Positions 56,728-64,000 of a stretch of 64,000 nt of DNA are shown one piece after another; positions within the stretch are counted from its first letter, which is position 1; every line of letters starts with the position of its first letter. The position numbers were made by a program, and so were the translations under genes. The stretch comes from Pseudomonas oryzihabitans (lineage in GTDB: Bacteria; Pseudomonadota; Gammaproteobacteria; Pseudomonadales; Pseudomonadaceae): NCBI RefSeq assembly GCF_024652905.1, contig NZ_CP102428.1, forward strand, positions 1,624,501-1,688,500. Reading direction: 5' to 3'. The notes beneath the pieces are model-generated. The model saw only the letters and a program-made list of their open reading frames with translations, ran no database searches and was not told the DNA's origin.

Positions 56728-58041
56728 TCAGGTGGTGACCGCGGCGGCGCGAGTGTCGTCGCCACGGTCGAGACGGATCAGCAGGGTCATGATGAAGGCG
56801 ATCGCCAGCAACGCACTGAGAAACAGCAGGCCCGCCGAGGCGCTCTGGGTATTGCCCTTCACCATGCCGATCATGAAGGGTCCGACAAAGCCGCCCAGGT
56901 TGCCAATGGAATTGATCACGGCGATGGATACCGCGGCCGTGGAACGACTGAGAAACAGTGTCGGCAGCGCCCAGAACGGCGACTTGAAGCTGTACAGGCC
57001 GGCCAGCGCCAGGCTGATCAAGCCGATCGCCAGGTAAGGATCGTGCACCAGGCCGGCACCCACCAGCGCCACCGCCGCGACCGCCAGCGGAATGGCCGAA
57101 TGCAGACGCCGTTCGCCATGGCGATCCGAACGCCGCGACCAGGCGATCATCACCAGGGTGGCGACGATGTAGGGGATGGTGGCGATCAAGCCGATCTGAG
57201 TGTGGCTCAGCGCGGAGGAGAAGCCCTTGATGATCTGCGGCATCCAATAACCCACGCCCAGGCTGCCGCACTGGTAGACGAAGTAGATGAAGGCCAGATA
57301 GAGCACCTTGGGATTGCTCATGGCCTTGAGCGCGCCGAAATGCTTGACGTCCTTGCGCGCCTGGCGATCACGCTCCAGCTCGGCCAGCAGCCAGGCCTTT
57401 TCCTCGGTCGTCAGCCAGCGCGCCTGCTCGGGCCGATCGGTGAGGTAGAAATAGCACAGCACGCCGAGGAACACCGCCGGGATACCTTCCAGGAACAGCA
57501 TCCAGCGCCAGCCACTCCAGCCCAGCCAGTGCACGTTGTCCATGATCCAGGTCGAGAGCGGCGCACCGATGATGTAGGACACCGGGATCGCCGCGGTGAA
57601 GAGTGCCACCGTGGTGGCCAGTTCGCGGGAGCGAAACCAGTAGGTCAGGTAGACGATGATGCCGGGAAAGAAACCCGCCTCCGCGACACCTAGCAGGAAG
57701 CGCAGGACATAGAGGTGCATGGCGGTCTGGGCGAAGGCCGTGGCCGCGGCGATCACCCCCCAGGTGACCAGGATGCGCGCGATCCATACCCGCGCGCCAA
57801 AGCGTTCGAGCAAGAGGTTGCTCGGCACCTCGAACAGGAAGTAGCCGATGAAGAAGATACCCGAGACGAAGCCGAAGACTTCGCTGGACAGCGCCAGCTC
57901 GGCGTTCATCTGCAACGCCGCGTAGCCGATGTTGGCCCGATCCAGGTAGGAGACGATGTAGAGCAGGAAGACGAAGGGGATGATGCGCCAGGTCACCTTG
58001 CGGATGATGGCCTGCTCCCGGCTCACGGGGGTGGTGTTCAT
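56728..58041 (-). CDS. MFS transporter, anion:cation symporter family
   Basis: A 437-residue 12-helix transporter of the ACS branch of the major facilitator superfamily, which takes up organic anions such as tartrate, hexuronates and phthalate. Signatures are FVFLLYIVSYLDRANIGYAA in helix 1, VPSNLLLERFGARVWIARIL in the 2-3 loop, and VAEAGFFPGIIVYLTYWF. It precedes the binding-protein-like gene by 18 bases and follows the lactonase gene, suggesting a sugar-acid or lactone catabolic operon. Confidence 0.9.
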   Translation of the reverse strand: MNTTPVSREQAIIRKVTWRIIPFVFLLYIVSYLDRANIGYAALQMNAELALSSEVFGFVSGIFFIGYFLFEVPSNLLLERFGARVWIARILVTWGVIAAATAFAQTAMHLYVLRFLLGVAEAGFFPGIIVYLTYWFRSRELATTVALFTAAIPVSYIIGAPLSTWIMDNVHWLGWSGWRWMLFLEGIPAVFLGVLCYFYLTDRPEQARWLTTEEKAWLLAELERDRQARKDVKHFGALKAMSNPKVLYLAFIYFVYQCGSLGVGYWMPQIIKGFSSALSHTQIGLIATIPYIVATLVMIAWSRRSDRHGERRLHSAIPLAVAAVALVGAGLVHDPYLAIGLISLALAGLYSFKSPFWALPTLFLSRSTAAVSIAVINSIGNLGGFVGPFMIGMVKGNTQSASAGLLFLSALLAIAFIMTLLIRLDRGDDTRAAAVTT

Positions 58042-58104
58042 GATGGCCTCACAGGGCCGCGACGAGGCGGCCGATCTTGTTGTTGTAGGATGCGGCGGCG
58101 ATCT

Positions 58105-59148
58105 TCAGCGGCTGAAGACCAGGCACACCGGGCTGCCGCAGCGCACCGCCGTGCCGGTGGGTTCGAGGATTCCCCGGGTCTCGTCGACCAGGAAGGTGAC
58201 GATGCTGTCGCTGTCTTCGTTGAGGGCGAACAACTGGCGGCCATCCGGCGCCAGAGCGAAGGCGCGGGGCGTGCGGCCACCGCTCGCCAGGCTGCCGAGC
58301 GGCGTCGGCAGCCCGCTCTGGGGATCCAGCGCGAAGACCATCAGGCTGTCGTGGCCGCGATTGGAGGTGTAGAGCAGACGCCCGCTGCGATCCAGTTCGA
58401 TGGCCGCCGCCCGGCTGTTGCCGGTGAAGCTGGCTGGCAGCGTCGAGTGGATGGCCAGGGGTTCGAGAACACCGGAGCGGGCATCGAAGGCATAGCTGGT
58501 GAGGGTCGAATCCAGCTCGTTGACCACATAGGCCCGCGGCAGGTGCGGATGGCAGACCAGGTGCCGTGGCCCCGCGCCCTCGCGGGTCGCCACCTCGGCC
58601 ACCGGCACCAGGCGTCCGTCGTGAAAGGCAAAGCTGAAGATCCGGTCCAGTCCCTTGTCCGGCACCAGCACGAAGCGGCCACTGGGGTCGAAGGGATTGC
58701 AGTGGGGCTTGGCATGGGGTTGTTCCTGGCGATGCGGCCCGGGTTCGCCCTGCAGCTCCAGCAGCTGGACCAGTGGCTCCAGCCGCCCATCCGCCGCCAC
58801 TGGCAGGACAGCGAGACTGCGACCGAGGTGATTGCTCACCACCAGGTGGCGATCGTCCGGCGCCAGCGCCAGGTGCACCGGGTTGCGACCGCCGCTGGAT
58901 TGCTGGTTGAGCAGGGTCAGGCATCCGCTCGAGCGGTCGACGGCGAAGGCGCTGACCGCCTGCTCGTCGCCATGCACCGTATAGAGACGGTCACCCGCCC
59001 GATTGAGGATCAGGTAGGACGGATTGATCAGGTCACCGACCACCTGGACGAGCTCCAGCGCGCCTGCGGGCATGACCCGGTAAACGCTGATCCCCTCCCC
59101 GCGGGCCTGACGGGCACGGGTGGTTCGGCTGCCGACATAGGCGTACAT
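58105..59148 (-). CDS. Seven-bladed propeller lactonase (6-phosphogluconolactonase-like)
   Basis: The 347-residue protein starts MYAYVGSRT with a strong AGGAG site (the frame extends upstream without support). It has the Pgl/YbhE beta-propeller repeats, for example NPVHLALAPDDRHLVVSNH, CNPFDPSGRFVLVPDKGLDR and GPRHLVCHPHLPRAYVVNEL. Characterised members hydrolyse 6-phosphogluconolactone or other lactones such as carboxy-cis,cis-muconate lactone. The MFS transporter downstream suggests an imported acid or lactone rather than the pentose phosphate pathway. Confidence 0.85.
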   Translation of the reverse strand: MYAYVGSRTTRARQARGEGISVYRVMPAGALELVQVVGDLINPSYLILNRAGDRLYTVHGDEQAVSAFAVDRSSGCLTLLNQQSSGGRNPVHLALAPDDRHLVVSNHLGRSLAVLPVAADGRLEPLVQLLELQGEPGPHRQEQPHAKPHCNPFDPSGRFVLVPDKGLDRIFSFAFHDGRLVPVAEVATREGAGPRHLVCHPHLPRAYVVNELDSTLTSYAFDARSGVLEPLAIHSTLPASFTGNSRAAAIELDRSGRLLYTSNRGHDSLMVFALDPQSGLPTPLGSLASGGRTPRAFALAPDGRQLFALNEDSDSIVTFLVDETRGILEPTGTAVRCGSPVCLVFSR

Positions 59149-59433
59149 AGGGCTCTCCTGGCACCGATTGGAAAGGTCCGACGTCCGCGCCATGGCGCCC
59201 GTCAGACCCGCTTGCGCCACCTTAGGCAACCCGCTGCCCAGCGAAAATTGACCTTTGGCCAACGCAGCGTTCGCTTCTGGCGAACGCTTGCCGGGTGTTC
59301 ATAGTTGCGCGCGAAGGTCGGTGCCAAGCGCTAGTCTTGGCGAACGCATAAGGGCTGATGAGAGGGCAGACGACCAATTGCTACACGGTAGTCTCTTGGC
59401 GTTGCCTGGCCGGCAAGGTCTTTCCCCGGTATT
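59149..59433. other. Intergenic stretch upstream of the lactonase gene
   Basis: These 285 bases hold the presumed lactonase promoter and the junction with a lower-GC segment containing the transposase remnant. I see no gene. Confidence 0.5.
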
Positions 59434-59772
59434 TCAGCTACGAGCCGCGCGCAGTGTCCTTTCTCGGGCGTCAACGAATCGCATGCGCCAGCGGGAGACC
59501 GTTCGCGCCGTGACGCCTATTCGCGCCGCTATATCCACGCCTTTTTCGCCAGCTGAACAAGCAAGGATGATTTGTGCAGCCACCCTCCTCCGACCGGACA
59601 GGTGTTGGCTGTTGATGATCGCAACCAGCATCTTTCGCTCAAGCGTCGTCAGGTGGACTTCAGCCGGGGGACGACCTTGCCGTTGACCATTCTGCTTAGC
59701 AGACGTGATCCGCCTCCGGGCTTTACCCGGAGACGTTTCCTCTACATCAGCTTCACAATGTCGTATGACCAT
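59434..59772 (-). pseudogene. IS630-type transposase remnant
   Basis: A 112-codon frame encodes a helix-turn-helix N-terminus typical of IS630-family transposases: LTTLERKMLVAIINSQHLS, then RRRVAAQIILACSAGEKGVD, IAARIGVTARTVSRWRMRF. It stops after VDARERTLRAARS, before any of the DDE catalytic domain, so it cannot be active. Base composition is lower in GC than its neighbours. It lies 15 bases from the end of the second CitMHS gene, at the border of the duplicated gene set, and suggests past insertion-sequence activity there. Confidence 0.75.
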
Positions 59773-59786
59773 AGTGCTCCTCAGGA

Positions 59787-61127
59787 TCAACTGTTCGTTG
59801 AATAGAGGGGGAATAGGCCGAGCATCATGGAGACCCCCATGAGCAAGAAGCTCAAAGCAAAGGCCCATTTCATGGTGTATCTCTGGTGATCGCTAAACTC
59901 CACGCCAGCCAGGCCCACCAGCAGATAGGTAGAGGCTACCAGCGGGCTGAGCAGGTGCACCGGCTGGCCAATGAGCGAAGCCCGACCGATTTCGGCCGCA
60001 CTGATACCGTAGGCATCAGCAGCCTGCGCGAGCACCGGCAGCACGCCGTAGTAGAAGGCGTCGTTGGACATGAAAAAGGTACCGGGAATGCTCAGCAAGG
60101 CGGTGATCGGTGCCAGATAATTGCCCCAGTTGTCTGGCAACGCCCAGAGCAGAGATCCAGACATGGCCTTGACCATGCCTGTGCCAGACAAGATGCCGGC
60201 AAAGATGCCCGCCGCGATAAAGATAGCGATCTGGTTCAATGCAGCGGGAGCATGGGCTGCGATACGTCGACGCTGATCATCCATATGACGGTAGTTGATG
60301 GTCAGGGCGATGCTGAAGGCGACCATGAATAGGATGGGTAGCGGTAGCAACTCGATGACCAGGCAGGTCATCAGCGCCAGGGTCAGGATGGCGTTGAACC
60401 AGAACAGCTTGGGCCGCCGCAGTTCGGCGTTCTCCTCACTCAGGGTCAGCAGATCGGCCATGTCTTCATCCATGCCGGTGGCCCGCAGCGAATTGCTGCC
60501 GGGTGCGACCAGCAGACCCAGGCGCCGCCGTTCCTGCAGCCCGAGCCAAAAGGCCAGGGCGAGCACGCCGATGAAGCTAACGATCATCGGGGGAATCAGG
60601 GGAATGAACAGCTGGGTGGTCTCCACCTGCAGTGCCGCGGCGACCCGCGCCATGGGCCCGCTCCAGGGAAGCAGGTTAGTAACGCTGGCGGCGAGGATGA
60701 CCACGCAGGGAAGGATCAGCGGATTCAGCCGCAGCCGGCGGAACAACGGCAGCATGGCGGTCACGGTGATCATGTAGGTGGTGGAGCCGTCGCCGTCCAG
60801 AGAGACCATGCCGGCTAGCAGGGTAGCGAAGAGCACTGCCTTGGCGGGATCGCCTTTGATCAGCTTGATGAAGGTGCGGATCACCGGATCGAACAAACCG
60901 GTATCAAACATCAGCCCAAAATAGAGGATGGCGAACATCACCATGATGGCAGTGGGTGCCACCTTGCGCAGGCCATCAATCATCATCGGGCCCATGACCG
61001 GCGCGAAGCCGCCGATCACTGCGAATAGAATTGGGATGATGGTCAGAGCCACTAGCGGTGGCAGCCGCTTGGTCATGATCAGCGCCATGAAGGTCACGAT
61101 CATTCCATAGCCGAGCAGAGAGAGCAT
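59787..61127 (-). CDS. CitMHS-family carboxylate transporter, copy B
   Basis: A 446-residue protein co-linear with copy A at 48864-50201 and nearly identical through LFPLYS, after which the two diverge (TNS here, AR in copy A). Substitutions are scattered and conservative, for example APVMG for APEMG. The gap to the reductase carries an ACAAC-A-GTTGT repeat matching copy A's ACAAC-AAAA-GTTGT, so regulation may be shared. It would transport a related metal-carboxylate complex. It is the last gene of the visible minus-strand set. Confidence 0.92.
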   Translation of the reverse strand: MLSLLGYGMIVTFMALIMTKRLPPLVALTIIPILFAVIGGFAPVMGPMMIDGLRKVAPTAIMVMFAILYFGLMFDTGLFDPVIRTFIKLIKGDPAKAVLFATLLAGMVSLDGDGSTTYMITVTAMLPLFRRLRLNPLILPCVVILAASVTNLLPWSGPMARVAAALQVETTQLFIPLIPPMIVSFIGVLALAFWLGLQERRRLGLLVAPGSNSLRATGMDEDMADLLTLSEENAELRRPKLFWFNAILTLALMTCLVIELLPLPILFMVAFSIALTINYRHMDDQRRRIAAHAPAALNQIAIFIAAGIFAGILSGTGMVKAMSGSLLWALPDNWGNYLAPITALLSIPGTFFMSNDAFYYGVLPVLAQAADAYGISAAEIGRASLIGQPVHLLSPLVASTYLLVGLAGVEFSDHQRYTMKWAFALSFLLMGVSMMLGLFPLYSTNS

Positions 61128-61196
61128 CGGTATCTCCTGGTGCCAAAGTACAACTGTTGTTGTGGTTGTTGTTGTGGTCCGGTGGCAGTGCGGTGA

Positions 61197-61940
61197 TCAG
61201 CTCATGTGCAGACCACCGTTAAGAGAGAAGTCCGCGCCGGTGGCGAAGGCCGACTCTTCAGAGGCAAGCCAGGAGCACATGGAAGCGATCTCTTCCGGGG
61301 TACCGAGACGGCGCATGGGAATCTCGTGGACGATGCGATCCATGAGATCGGTTCGAGTCAGGGCCTTGAGACGCGGTGTGGCGATGTAACCAGGCGAGAC
61401 CGTATTGACCGTGACCCCGCGCGACGCAAGTTCTCGTGCAAGGGCCCGAGTGAAGCCGCGGATGGCCGCCTTGGCGGTGGAATAATTGACCTGGCCGACC
61501 TGACCGAGCTGAGCGTTGACCGAAGAGATGTTGATGATCCGGCCCCAGCCGCGCGAAGTCATGCCATCGATCACCTGGCGGGTGACGTTGAACAGCGAGT
61601 TCAGGTTGGTATCGATCACCGTCTGCCAGTCACCCGGCTGCATGTCGCGGAACACCACGTTGCAGGCGGTACCGGCGTTGTTGACCAGCACATCGACAGG
61701 ACCAACCTCGTCGCGAATTTTCGCGAAGGCGGCACGGGTGGATTCCCAATCCGCGACATTGCCCTCAGAGGCGATGAAATCGAAGCCCAACTTGCGCTGC
61801 TGCTCCAACCAGTCAGCCTTCATTGGCGAATCCGGGCCGCAGCCCGCGATTACCGTGTAGCCGTCCCGTGCCAGTCGCTGGCAAACGGCGGTACCCAGGC
61901 CGCCCATACCGGCGGTAACGAATGCGATACGCTTACTCAT
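61197..61940 (-). CDS. PhaB-like short-chain dehydrogenase, copy B
   Basis: The 247-residue enzyme differs from copy A at 7 positions (residues 28, 40, 58, 158, 173 and two Glu/Asp exchanges). It keeps the same TAG nucleotide motif, Ser140/Tyr153/Lys157 and the Val148 that distinguishes both from PhaB. At DNA level the first 130 bases differ from copy A at about one base in six, nearly all silent, and with more A/T-ending codons. That indicates an old split or separate acquisition under strong protein constraint. An AAGGAG site precedes the ATG. Confidence 0.9.
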   Translation of the reverse strand: MSKRIAFVTAGMGGLGTAVCQRLARDGYTVIAGCGPDSPMKADWLEQQRKLGFDFIASEGNVADWESTRAAFAKIRDEVGPVDVLVNNAGTACNVVFRDMQPGDWQTVIDTNLNSLFNVTRQVIDGMTSRGWGRIINISSVNAQLGQVGQVNYSTAKAAIRGFTRALARELASRGVTVNTVSPGYIATPRLKALTRTDLMDRIVHEIPMRRLGTPEEIASMCSWLASEESAFATGADFSLNGGLHMS

Positions 61941-62075
61941 CTGGTGCTCCTTGTAGGTGCTTATTGTTCAAACATTTTTTCCAGACATGAGCTCTCCCCT
62001 CCTCTGCCAAGAGGACAAATCGCGTTAAGGGAGAGCAAGGCGCGCGCTACCTCTCTAGAGGATTGGCGCGCTTAG

Positions 62076-62888
62076 CTACACGTTGAAGTGAAACAGCTCG
62101 GAAGGCGTATCCCACAGAACTTGCCCTCGAACTGGCGGGTCGCTGAGCCAGCGATCTCTGTCGTCAATCTGCATCTGATAGGTCTGGCTGTCTTCACGTT
62201 GGGTAAATGGCCAGTCGCTTGCCCAAACAAGCCGGTGAGCACCGAAGGTCTCTAGGAGGAGAGGCACCGCTGCGTCAGCGAGAGACCTGCTCGTCCGATA
62301 AGCTCCCGACAGTTTCAGCCAGAGCAGTTGCGTGTCAGCCAACTTCAGTAATCGTTGAAAGGCTTCACCCGACAAGCCCTCGTCGGCATTGGGCATACCG
62401 AAGTGATCGACCACGACACGTGTTCCGCTTTCCAGGAGAGGCTCAACGGTCATTGGAAGACGATCACAACGGTCATTGACTTCGATATGCCAGCGATTTT
62501 GCCGACAGAAGTCGAGGATGTCGGGCCATTGACCAGACTTGAAATCCGGCACAGGCAGATTGCCTGTCAGGTTGAGGCGGATCCCGACAGCTCCCGAATC
62601 AGCGTATTCAGGTAAGCGATCAATATCCGTGGCTGGATTTATTGCAACGACTCCCCGAAGTCGTCCGTTGCTGCGCTTGAGCGATTCCAGCAGATAGCTG
62701 TTGTCAGCCCCGAGAATGCTGATGGCAATGAGAACCGCCTTGTCGACGCCGTGCCTGTCCAATGTCTCGATCAGTCGTTCGTAAAGGACGTCATAGTCAG
62801 GCGTAAAGCGGCGGCTATCGATGAACTTCAGACCACGATGAAACACGTGAACATGGGTATCGATAACAGCTTCGCGCGAACCGATCAT
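62076..62888 (-). CDS. LigI-like amidohydrolase (TIM-barrel lactonase family)
   Basis: The 270-residue protein is in the amidohydrolase-2 family (COG3618), whose members include 2-pyrone-4,6-dicarboxylate lactonase LigI and sugar-lactone hydrolases. It has the N-terminal DTHVHVFHRG metal-type motif, VVDHFGMPN in a middle strand, and WASDWPF with the catalytic Asp. It most likely hydrolyses a carboxylated lactone. Its base composition is visibly lower in GC than the surrounding genes, suggesting separate acquisition. It has no counterpart in cluster A. A TAGGAGAAG ribosome site precedes the ATG. Confidence 0.85.
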   Translation of the reverse strand: MIGSREAVIDTHVHVFHRGLKFIDSRRFTPDYDVLYERLIETLDRHGVDKAVLIAISILGADNSYLLESLKRSNGRLRGVVAINPATDIDRLPEYADSGAVGIRLNLTGNLPVPDFKSGQWPDILDFCRQNRWHIEVNDRCDRLPMTVEPLLESGTRVVVDHFGMPNADEGLSGEAFQRLLKLADTQLLWLKLSGAYRTSRSLADAAVPLLLETFGAHRLVWASDWPFTQREDSQTYQMQIDDRDRWLSDPPVRGQVLWDTPSELFHFNV

Positions 62889-62913
62889 AAGGATCTTCTC
62901 CTACGCGGTTACC

Positions 62914-62985
62914 GCCGACAGCAGCTCGCGAGAATCGCTGTCGGCTATAAGTAGGCGCCGTTGCCCTGATTTACTGGGAAACGGC
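62914..62985. other. Two intercistronic hairpins
   Basis: GCCGACAGC/GCTGTCGGC (62914-62945) and GCCGTTGCCC/GGGAAACGGC (62957-62985, one mismatch) lie in the 109-base gap between the dehydrogenase and amidohydrolase genes. Neither has a T-tract in the direction of transcription. They may mark an mRNA processing site. Confidence 0.5.
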
Positions 62986-62997
62986 AGCCTTTCTGCC

Positions 62998-64000
62998 TTA
63001 GGCGTTAAGCGCTTCGGCGACTGCTTTACCGAAGGCTTCACAACCCAGTCGCCCGCCCAGATCTGCAGTGCGGGTCGCAGGATCCTGAAGAACGCGGTCG
63101 ACGGCCTGGTCGATGCAAGCAGCTGCTTCCTGGTATTTGGGGCTGCTGCGCTTCTCGCCGAGCCAATGCAGCAGCATTGCAACCGACAGGATCATGGAGG
63201 TCGGGTTGGCTTTGTCCTGACCGGCGATATCCGGCGCGGAGCCGTGCTGCGCCTGGGCGCAACAGTGAATGTCACTGGCATTGATGGATCCGGCCAGACC
63301 AAGGCTTCCCGACAGCTCGCTGGCCAGGTCGCTCAGGATGTCGCCGTAGAAGTTGGTCGCGACGAGGACATCAAAACGTTCCGGATTGCGCACCAGGTAG
63401 GCGGTCGAAGCGTCCACCAGCAGCGTGTCCAGTTGAACCTCTGGGAAGTCCTTGGCGACGTGCTGAACACATTCCAGGAAGAGCCCGTCGGTCATGTGGA
63501 AACTGTTGGCTTTATGGATGGCGGTGACCTTGCGGCGGCGTTTCATCGCCAGCTCAAAGGCCTGGCGCGCGATGCGCTCGCTGCAGTGCCGGGTGATCTT
63601 GCGGATGGACAGTGCCATGTCCGGCGAAGGCATGACCTCACCCCAACCGCGGCTCATGTTGCGGTCTGCATAGAATCCTTCGGTCGCCTCGCGCATGATC
63701 ACCAGATCCATGGTGCGACCCTCTTTCATATTCGAAGCGAGGAAGGATCGGGTACGGGCAGGTCGGACGTTGGCATAAAGATCCATGCCAACCCGGAAGC
63801 CGGCCGAGACGTTACGTCCGCCTTTCTCGGGCGCCGGATAATCCGCGTGCGACTGGGTCCCAAGAATGATGCCGTCATAGCCACGAGCCTTTTCAAGGGT
63901 CTCGTCACGCAGCGTCGTGCCGTACTTTTCCAGGCTGGTGAAGCCCACATCGTCGTAGTCGAAGGCCAAGTCAAGGCCAAATTGGGCGTTGGCTGCATCC
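62998..64000 (-). CDS. Isocitrate/isopropylmalate-family dehydrogenase, copy B (cut by window edge)
   Basis: The frame is open to the right edge, giving about 333 residues and lacking roughly the first 25 seen in copy A. It keeps MREATEGFYADRNMSRGWGE, TAIHKANSF, NFYGDILSDLASELSGSLG and HGSAPDIAGQDKANP. It is more diverged from copy A than the reductase and transporter pairs are, especially in the C-terminal third (SSPKYQEAAACIDQAVDRV). It would be the first visible gene of a minus-strand operon with the amidohydrolase, reductase and transporter; the upstream genes are outside the window. Confidence 0.9.
   Translation of the reverse strand, partial: DAANAQFGLDLAFDYDDVGFTSLEKYGTTLRDETLEKARGYDGIILGTQSHADYPAPEKGGRNVSAGFRVGMDLYANVRPARTRSFLASNMKEGRTMDLVIMREATEGFYADRNMSRGWGEVMPSPDMALSIRKITRHCSERIARQAFELAMKRRRKVTAIHKANSFHMTDGLFLECVQHVAKDFPEVQLDTLLVDASTAYLVRNPERFDVLVATNFYGDILSDLASELSGSLGLAGSINASDIHCCAQAQHGSAPDIAGQDKANPTSMILSVAMLLHWLGEKRSSPKYQEAAACIDQAVDRVLQDPATRTADLGGRLGCEAFGKAVAEALNA

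Noticed and set aside
59434-59868. Intact insertion sequence next to copy B
   Set aside because: Only the helix-turn-helix part of an IS630-type transposase is present, no DDE domain and no terminal inverted repeats were seen.

Overview
The window looks like chromosomal DNA of a high-GC fluorescent-group Pseudomonas. Gene content and local order match pseudomonad loci I know from P. aeruginosa and P. putida: a FimV-like gene, a MarR regulator, recQ, a YecA-family gene and a DUF454 gene; gbuR/gbuA with two permeases; and acnA-rlmM-tusA. Pseudomonas-type REP and hairpin repeats are also present. The plant-associated P. oryzihabitans/psychrotolerans group would fit, but that is inference. No rRNA, tRNA, CRISPR array or prophage was seen.

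Region 1 (1-9 kb) holds a truncated FimV-like gene, MarR regulator, recQ, two small conserved genes, a DTW-type tRNA modification enzyme and an Aer-type chemoreceptor. Region 2 (7-12 kb) is a guanidinobutyrate locus: LysR regulator GbuR, divergent ureohydrolase GbuA, and two permeases (NCS1 and SSS). Region 3 (12-25 kb) is a mosaic of single genes: a CYP152-type P450 peroxygenase, a YjdF-like membrane protein, a fused dihydroxyacetone kinase, the MsrPQ periplasmic methionine sulfoxide repair pair, START and YkgJ proteins, an exonuclease, PpnP, PdxB, a MATE pump and an MscS channel. Region 4 (25-31 kb) carries a GDSL esterase, a lipoprotein under a near-ideal palindromic operator, tusA, rlmM and the housekeeping aconitase acnA, with a small inverted-repeat element between rlmM and tusA.

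Region 5 (31-43 kb) is organosulfur scavenging on the minus strand. One operon has an SsuD-like monooxygenase, two sulfonate-type binding proteins, a DszA-like and a DszC-like flavoenzyme and a LysR gene, but no ABC permease or ATPase. A second operon has binding protein, TauD-like dioxygenase, ATPase and permease. Between them is a repeat-rich island carrying one small SMR-like gene. Then come an Asp/Glu racemase-family protein, RraA and a TerC protein.

Region 6 (45-64 kb) is the most unusual part. A plus-strand cluster encodes a second, divergent AcnA-type hydratase, a PhaB-like reductase, a CitMHS carboxylate transporter, a GntR regulator with two apparent winged-helix domains, an isocitrate/isopropylmalate-type dehydrogenase, a DUF1537 acid-sugar kinase, a LysR regulator and an AbrB-type membrane protein. 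About 9 kb downstream, on the opposite strand, a second set repeats the transporter, reductase and dehydrogenase, adds a LigI-like amidohydrolase, and is bordered by a broken IS630-type transposase. The two reductases are about 97% identical in protein but differ at many silent positions, so this is not a recent copy. Together the genes suggest an uncharacterised catabolic route for a citrate-like or hydroxylated carboxylic acid, present in two versions. The substrate cannot be deduced from sequence.
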